The notes under the pieces are model-generated. The model ran no database searches. It had not been told where the DNA came from and saw only the letters and a list, made by a program, of their open reading frames with translations. Made by a program: the position numbers and the translations under genes. From a virus, in the IMG/VR virus record IMGVR_UViG_3300036845_000086, positions 1 to 26,336 of that record: a DNA stretch of 26,336 nucleotides; one strand, given 5' to 3'. Shown in pieces: positions 22,851-26,336 of the stretch (within the stretch, counting starts at the first letter, position 1; each line of letters opens with the position of its first letter).

Positions 22851-22910
22851 ATGGAGCTAGATTGAGCCAAATGGGAGTCAGAGACTCCCAACCCTATCCC
22901 ACGGCTCCGT
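22851..22910. other. Two-stem potential RNA or cruciform structure
   Basis: An 8-bp perfect inverted repeat, TGGGAGTC (22872-22879) with GACTCCCA (22883-22890), has a 3-nt loop AGA. It sits inside an outer 7-pair arm, 22851-22857 (ATGGAGC) with 22904-22910 (GCTCCGT), including one G-T wobble. The nesting looks like an acceptor stem with one internal arm, but there is no T-arm or tRNA consensus. It may be an operator, an attachment-site feature or a small structured RNA. The role is unknown. Confidence 0.45.
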
Positions 22911-22990
22911 AAGTTGCTGATTCTAAAGCCCCAAAAACCACGTTGCAGCCACGGCCAGGATAAGCGATCATGTTTTCTTGGGGTTTTCGT

Positions 22991-23043
22991 TCAATCTGGT
23001 TAAATCGTGATCAATCTGAAACCACTTAAATCCATGGGTTTCA
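22991..23043. repeat. TCAATCTG direct repeat and TGAAACC inverted repeat
   Basis: TCAATCTG occurs at 22991-22998 and 23011-23018, exactly 20 bp apart (about two helical turns). Overlapping the second copy, TGAAACC (23017-23023) faces GGTTTCA (23037-23043) across 13 nt. Such phased and inverted motifs fit binding sites for a dimeric regulator or integration accessory protein. The binder is unknown. Confidence 0.5.
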
Positions 23044-23063
23044 ATAAAACCAGCAAAACGAAT

Positions 23064-23093
23064 TATCCCAAAAGTATCCCAAGATTTTTGGGA
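23064..23093. repeat. TATCCCAA repeats directly upstream of the integrase
   Basis: TATCCCAA occurs at 23064-23071 and 23075-23082 (11-bp phase), and TTGGGA at 23088-23093 is an inverted partial copy, forming TCCCAA-GATTT-TTGGGA. The set ends 32 nt before the int ATG. Phased short repeats at this position fit arm-type integrase sites or an operator controlling int. The hairpin lacks a T-run, so it is not a terminator. Confidence 0.55.
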
Positions 23094-23125
23094 CAATAAA
23101 CGAGATTGAGCAACGGAGAAAAGAC

Positions 23126-24187
23126 ATGGCAACGTTTGTAAAGAGAGCTAACAGTGTGCAAGCGAAAGTAAACATTCGCGGCAACAAGGCATCAGAAACT
23201 TTCCCGACCATGAAAGAGGCGAAGGCATGGGCGGCGGACAAGGAAACGCAGTTCCGCAACCGCGTGAAAGTGTCGGCCAACATGACGGTGGGTGAAATCG
23301 TTGAGAAGTACTTGGAACACTACATCGACATCACGTTGAAAAAGGGCTACGTGGTCAAGCCCACCGAATCGCATTACACCCGGATGATTCGGGAATTCGC
23401 CAACACCGAATTGGCGTCGATGGATGAGGCGTGGTGGCTGGCCACGGTGCAAGGGTGGGAAGTGTCCCCCGGCACCGCGCAGCGCTACATCACCTTTCTT
23501 TGCACGGCGCTGCGCTACGCACAGTCGATGCTTAAAATAAAGTTCGATTGGGACGGCTACCATGCCGCCAAGGCCATCTTGAAGCGCAGCGATATCAATT
23601 TGGTTGGCGAAGCCAATGAGCGCAACCGGCGCTTACTGCCGGGGGAATTGGAAACGTTGAAGGCTGCGGTTCGTCCGACCCACGTGCCCTTGGGCGACAT
23701 GATCGACTTCGCGCTTTGCACGGGGTTGCGCCTGTCGGAAATTTGCAATCTCGAATGGAAGGATTTGAACCCGCTCACCAAGATGATTTGGGTGTTCAAT
23801 CGCAAGGACCCCAAGAACAAGATGAAAAAGCATACTCACTTGCCGCTCTTGTTCAACGCGCTCAACATCATCGACCGTCAACCGACCCGCGATAAGAAAA
23901 AGATTTTCCCGTATGTGTCGGGCTACGTGTCGGCGCTCTTCGGGCACACCGTTGAGGCGGCTGGCATCAAAGACCTTCACTTTCATGACTTGCGGCACGA
24001 AGCAATCTCACGGCTCTTCGAAGCGGGCTACGCCATCCAGCAAGTGGCGCTGGTGTCCGGCCATAAGAACTGGAAGCATCTGGCGCGCTATACCCACGTC
24101 AAGGGTGAGGACCTTCACAAGGGCCCGATGTTCACCGGACATGCCCCGGCACGGCATGAGCCGCCAAGGCTGCGCAGCGTTGCGTAA
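23126..24187 (+). CDS. int: Tyrosine recombinase integrase
   Basis: The 353-residue product has the tyrosine recombinase layout. The N-terminus is a three-stranded arm-binding-like domain (FVKRANSVQAKVNIRGNKAS, then a T-F-x-x-x-x-E-A-x-x-W/A pattern, residues 4-40). A SAM-like core-binding domain spans about 52-150 (MTVGEIVEKYLEHYIDITLK). The catalytic domain has R202 (CTGLRLSEICNLEW), H287 and R290 (FHDLRHEA), H313 (VSGHKN) and nucleophile Y322 (ARYTHV). It inserts and, with a directionality factor, excises the phage genome at attP/attB. A GGAG ribosome-binding site precedes ATG 23126, and repeats that could be its arm or operator sites lie immediately upstream. It is followed by a bidirectional terminator and convergent to the Xis/PrtN-like gene. 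Confidence 0.95.
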   Translation: MATFVKRANSVQAKVNIRGNKASETFPTMKEAKAWAADKETQFRNRVKVSANMTVGEIVEKYLEHYIDITLKKGYVVKPTESHYTRMIREFANTELASMDEAWWLATVQGWEVSPGTAQRYITFLCTALRYAQSMLKIKFDWDGYHAAKAILKRSDINLVGEANERNRRLLPGELETLKAAVRPTHVPLGDMIDFALCTGLRLSEICNLEWKDLNPLTKMIWVFNRKDPKNKMKKHTHLPLLFNALNIIDRQPTRDKKKIFPYVSGYVSALFGHTVEAAGIKDLHFHDLRHEAISRLFEAGYAIQQVALVSGHKNWKHLARYTHVKGEDLHKGPMFTGHAPARHEPPRLRSVA

Positions 24188-24195
24188 AAAAGAAA

Positions 24196-24218
24196 GGGGC
24201 CGCAAGGCCCCTTTTTTT
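24196..24218. terminator. Bidirectional intrinsic terminator between int and xis-like gene
   Basis: The stem GGGGCC (24196-24201) pairs with GGCCCC (24206-24211) around a GCAA tetraloop. Seven Ts (24212-24218) follow on the plus strand, and an A-rich run (24186-24195) provides the T-run on the minus strand. It serves int on one strand and the early leftward operon on the other, and overlaps the stop codon of the xis-like gene. Confidence 0.9.
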
Positions 24219-24462
24219 ATCCGCCGTTCATCGTCTTCCATTCTATCCAAGCCTCTTCGTCCTTTTTGCGCAGGTAGTCGGCCAGGACCTTTTTGTTGAT
24301 CACGCGAAAGCGCCCGCGCCGCATGGTGGGCACTGGGAACCGGTCGCGGTACACGGCATTCTGAGCCGCGCCAAACCCCATGCCGAATAGGTGGCAGACC
24401 TTTTTTAAGTCCACGCAATTATCATCAAGCTCGGCTTGCGTGAGCCTTTCAATTTCAGTCAT
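24217..24462 (-). CDS. Small winged HTH protein, Xis- or PrtN-like, 81 aa
   Basis: I choose ATG 24462 because a GAGGTGG ribosome-binding site lies upstream; a GTG at 24471 in the same frame lacks one. The 81-residue product has a predicted HTH at 18-41 (DLKKVCHLFGMGFGAAQNAV, then YRD) followed by FPVPTMRRGRFRVINKKVLA and DYLRKK. This is the style of small winged-helix excisionases or of PrtN-type activators that choose DNA by a V-P-x-x-R wing segment. Position next to int favours a recombination directionality factor; the leftward early operon favours an activator. The stop overlaps the intrinsic terminator. The call of a DNA-binding role is firmer than the choice between them. Confidence 0.65.
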   Translation of the reverse strand: MTEIERLTQAELDDNCVDLKKVCHLFGMGFGAAQNAVYRDRFPVPTMRRGRFRVINKKVLADYLRKKDEEAWIEWKTMNGG

Positions 24463-24472
24463 GGTATCCACC

Positions 24473-25342
24473 TCAGTAGATCACTATTTTTTGGTCATCA
24501 GTCGGCTGGACCGTCACGGTGTTGCGGGTCGCGGGTGCCTCTTGCTTGCGCCGTGACCAATTCCACCCCTTGATGACCATCCGCATGCGGATGGCCAGCG
24601 GGTACTTGGCCACTTGCGCGGCATCGCGGATGAATGCGGCACGTAGGATGTATTCGGGGTCCGACCGTATGATGTCTTCCCCGGTAAAGAGCCGCCGCAT
24701 AAAGCGGGTGGCTTCGTCCTGGTTTTTGCGTTGAAACATTTCATACAGCGCAACGCCGCACCCCAATGACAGGGGCCGCGACTCATGCGGGTAGCCCTGT
24801 AGGGTTTCCGCACACTGCAACATCGATAGATGCTCTTTCACGTATTCAATCACTGCGGTGTTCGATAGCCGCCCGTGGCTAATCGCTTTTTTATCCAAGC
24901 GCGCACACCATTGTGCTGCTGTAGCACACGCTTTGATGATGTAGTGCTGTACCTGCGGGAAGTACAGGAACAAGGCATCCGCCCCGGTTCGCACCGCACC
25001 CGTGTCGATGGTCTTAAATGCATCCGGGGTGATGCCGTACACCACCAGTGACTTGATGCTCTTGCCCGCCTCAACGATGGCGAAGAGTCGGTGTTGCCCG
25101 TCCAAGATTTGCTCATCCTCGGCAATGACGATGGCTTGGCCATTCACTTGCCAATTGCCATCAAGAATCTCTTGCGCCAAGAAGGCTACATGGGTCTTGC
25201 GCACCGGGCGGTTGTTGCGGTTGCAGCGCAGCCATTCGGTGGCATCACTGGGACGGATGGTCATCACCTCGGCAACAATGTTGCGATCACCACCGTATAT
25301 CTTCGCCGCATTCGGGAACTGAATGATTTTAGGGTCTGCCAT
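24473..25342 (-). CDS. DGQHR / ParB-N-like phage protein, 289 aa
   Basis: The ATG at 25342 opens a 289-residue frame. Residues 60-105 carry the signature LDGNWQVNGQAIVIAEDEQI then LDGQHRLFAIVEAGKSIKSL and VVYGI, with DGQHR at 81-85. This is the loop that defines a ParB/Srx-like domain found in phage and mobile-element proteins. A DTG-x-x-R segment (TIDTGAVRTGADAL, 111-124) follows, as is usual in this group, then a helical domain about 125-250. The biochemical activity is not established for most members; nuclease, nucleotide binding and DNA-modification links have been proposed for relatives. It sits between the SSB-like and Xis/PrtN-like genes in a single leftward operon, so a DNA-metabolism role is plausible. 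An A/T-rich run before the start gives no strong ribosome-binding site. Confidence 0.72.
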   Translation of the reverse strand: MADPKIIQFPNAAKIYGGDRNIVAEVMTIRPSDATEWLRCNRNNRPVRKTHVAFLAQEILDGNWQVNGQAIVIAEDEQILDGQHRLFAIVEAGKSIKSLVVYGITPDAFKTIDTGAVRTGADALFLYFPQVQHYIIKACATAAQWCARLDKKAISHGRLSNTAVIEYVKEHLSMLQCAETLQGYPHESRPLSLGCGVALYEMFQRKNQDEATRFMRRLFTGEDIIRSDPEYILRAAFIRDAAQVAKYPLAIRMRMVIKGWNWSRRKQEAPATRNTVTVQPTDDQKIVIY

Positions 25343-25359
25343 GGATGTCTCATTTTTTT

Positions 25360-25602
25360 TTAGAAGGGTATTTCATCATCGAAGTCCGCAACCTTCGGCG
25401 GCGGGATTGGCACCTTGGTGGGCTTTACCTCTTCGAACTGCAACGGGCAACGCCAGTCGCCCGTTTTATCAATCCAACCCGCCACGCGGTAGTCAATGCC
25501 CTTGATGCGCGCAGGGCCCGTGACATCGGGGGCTTTGGGGTTGCCTTTCTTATCGTTCTTAAACAGGCATCCGCGCATTTCATTGTCATACTCTTTTTTC
25601 AC
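25360..25602 (-). CDS. SSB-like single-stranded DNA-binding protein, 80 aa
   Basis: The start GTG 25602 overlaps the nuclease stop (GTGA). A second start, ATG 25578, matches the usual MRGCLFKND-type opening, so the true protein may be 72 residues. It has the short OB-fold pattern MRGCLFKNDKKGNPKAPDVT, then GPARIKGIDYRVAGWIDKTG and WRCPLQFEEV. A Pro/Lys linker leads to VADFDDEIPF. The acidic tail DDEIPF at the extreme C-terminus is the tip used by bacterial SSBs to recruit partner proteins. The protein is far shorter than host SSB, resembling compact phage OB-fold proteins. Next to a recombination nuclease, it likely coats ssDNA during phage recombination or replication. No annealase is in the window. 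Confidence 0.72.
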   Translation of the reverse strand: MKKEYDNEMRGCLFKNDKKGNPKAPDVTGPARIKGIDYRVAGWIDKTGDWRCPLQFEEVKPTKVPIPPPKVADFDDEIPF

Positions 25603-26255
25603 GCTGCTACCCCCATGATGGTGTTGTAAGCCGCATCGACTTCGGACAGAAATTTCATGGCGGCGGTTTCATACTCGCCAACCCCCGCGTTGTATCGCTC
25701 GATGCGCACGCGAAGCATTTGTTTATGCTTTGGTAAGCGGTCATCGAAGGAAATCAAATCGCAGAACGCTGCGCCCGATATCCACAAGTTATGCGCGACT
25801 TGCGCGGCATACTCTTGCGGCAAGGATGCGGGGTTACCGAGATACCCCAAGTGCGTGGCGAGCTTCGGGCACTTCAACTCGATGATCCCTGAGAACCCGT
25901 TGATATCCCCGTCCAATGAGCAACCCGCCATGATGTCATCGCAGGATAGGAAACCGGTGTGCCTGACCATTTCGCCGGTTGCCGCCTCATACGCTGCGAA
26001 TGCCAGCGGTTCCAAATCAACGCCGCGCTGCATATCGGCATTGAAGTAAAAGTTTTCTTGCGGCACGCCAGTGATGCGCTCCGCAACCAATTGCAACCGG
26101 TAGTCGCGGCGCTGCGTTGACTCGGTGTCCTTTTGCCGACCCTTGGCCAGGATCACCGCAGCCCTGGACCCGGTGAGCCGACCGGCACGGGCCTGGGACC
26201 ATTCGGGTGAGCGCTGCGCCGCTTCAATCACCGTGAAGCTCACGGTTTCAACCAC
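25599..26255 (-). CDS. YqaJ / lambda exonuclease-type recombination nuclease, 218 aa
   Basis: The product has the PD-(D/E)XK layout of YqaJ-type viral recombinases. An N-terminal RSPEWSQARAGRLTGSRAAV (residues 15-34) matches the S-x-E-W-x-x-x-R-x-G-x-x-T-x-S-x-x opening. G78-V-D-L-E82-P follows. D115 (CSLDGDI) and E126-L-K128 (GIIELKCP) are the catalytic residues. Y149-x-x-Q152 (EYAAQVAHNLWISG) completes the set. These nucleases resect double-stranded ends for single-strand annealing with a partner protein. The GTG at 26255 has no strong ribosome-binding site; a GTG at 26243, in GTGA overlap with the upstream stop, is an alternative that removes four residues. It is ATGA-type (GTGA) coupled to the SSB-like gene. 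Confidence 0.85.
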   Translation of the reverse strand: MVETVSFTVIEAAQRSPEWSQARAGRLTGSRAAVILAKGRQKDTESTQRRDYRLQLVAERITGVPQENFYFNADMQRGVDLEPLAFAAYEAATGEMVRHTGFLSCDDIMAGCSLDGDINGFSGIIELKCPKLATHLGYLGNPASLPQEYAAQVAHNLWISGAAFCDLISFDDRLPKHKQMLRVRIERYNAGVGEYETAAMKFLSEVDAAYNTIMGVAA

Positions 26256-26336
26256 AATCGCAATAGGGTGCGTATCTCTTCGGACTGCCGTAATTGATCC
26301 TTCAAGACAATCACGCGGGAATCGGAAGACACATGC
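26240..26336 (-). CDS. C-terminal part of an early gene cut by the window edge
   Basis: On the minus strand an open frame enters from the right edge and ends TGA at 26240-26242, giving about 32 residues with SSDSRVIVLKDQLRQSEEIR then TLLRLWLKP. The composition, a charged amphipathic helix, looks genuine. The stop overlaps the nuclease start region, typical of this operon. A GTG at 26332 could start a very small protein, but more likely the gene continues outside the window. No function can be given. Confidence 0.45.
   Translation of the reverse strand, partial: HVSSDSRVIVLKDQLRQSEEIRTLLRLWLKP

Larger units (their letters stand above)
22713..23125. other. Non-coding divergent region: candidate attP and control site
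   Basis: This 413-nt stretch separates the leftward regulatory cassette from the rightward integrase and holds no convincing gene. It contains several structures: a TATAAT box at 22802-22807 (plus strand) without a good -35; adjacent palindromes CCTTAAGG (22819-22826) and GGGGCCCC (22828-22835); an AAGGAGG followed by ATG-TAA (22841-22846); a paired two-stem structure at 22851-22910; paired TCAATCTG copies; TGAAACC/GGTTTCA arms; and TATCCCAA copies directly before int. AGATTGAGC occurs twice (22859-22867 and 23103-23111). Regions beside tyrosine integrases commonly carry attP with core and arm sites, so this is the best attP candidate. The core sequence itself cannot be identified without the attL/attR or attB partner. 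Confidence 0.55.

Noticed and set aside
22851-22910. tRNA gene or tRNA fragment as attachment core
   Set aside because: The outer arm and inner hairpin look partly cloverleaf-like, but there is no T-arm sequence, no CCA end and the length is too short.

Overview
The window is a 26.3 kb piece of a temperate tailed phage or prophage with a P22-like (podovirus-type) morphogenesis module. Evidence is the order small terminase, large terminase, P22-type portal, scaffold, P22-type coat, gp4-like and gp10-like tail factors, ejection proteins, then fibres, together with a tyrosine integrase. The moderately GC-rich sequence, tightly packed TAATG/ATGA overlaps and a CsrA very close to the gammaproteobacterial type point to a proteobacterial host, most likely gamma or beta. 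The exact host cannot be read from the sequence.

Layout. (1) Positions 1-1187, plus strand: the tail end of an upstream gene, three small genes and a GroES-like co-chaperonin. (2) 1180-8267: packaging and head genes (TerS, TerL with a 242-nt out-of-frame overlap, portal, a tiny exported protein, scaffold, coat, a small head-region protein), closed by a strong intrinsic terminator. (3) 8330-21393: small beta-rich structural proteins, a fibre-like protein, a PASTA-like protein, gp4-like and gp10-like tail factors, a cupin-like protein, three putative DNA-ejection proteins and two tandem tail fibres that share a duplicated N-terminal domain. (4) 21390-22712, minus strand: a three-gene cassette transcribed toward the late genes, coding for a Cys-rich zinc-finger-like protein, a protein with three tandem helix-turn-helix repeats, and CsrA. 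(5) 22713-23125: a 413-nt non-coding region rich in short direct and inverted repeats, the best candidate for attP plus divergent control. (6) 23126-24187: the integrase, followed by a bidirectional terminator. (7) 24217-26336, minus strand: an Xis/PrtN-like HTH protein, a DGQHR/ParB-like protein, an SSB-like protein ending DDEIPF, a YqaJ/lambda-exonuclease-type nuclease, and the end of one more early gene.

How it fits together: the minus-strand right end looks like the early recombination block (nuclease plus ssDNA-binding protein) leading to a directionality or activator protein. The integrase and its repeat-rich upstream region form the integration module. The plus-strand block is a single late region for packaging, capsid, tail, ejection and adsorption. 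The csrA/triple-HTH/zinc-finger cassette is the most unusual part. It lies between late genes and integrase, runs against the late operon, and codes for one RNA-binding and one multi-HTH regulator. No lysis genes, reverse transcriptase, tRNA, CRISPR array or IS element were found.
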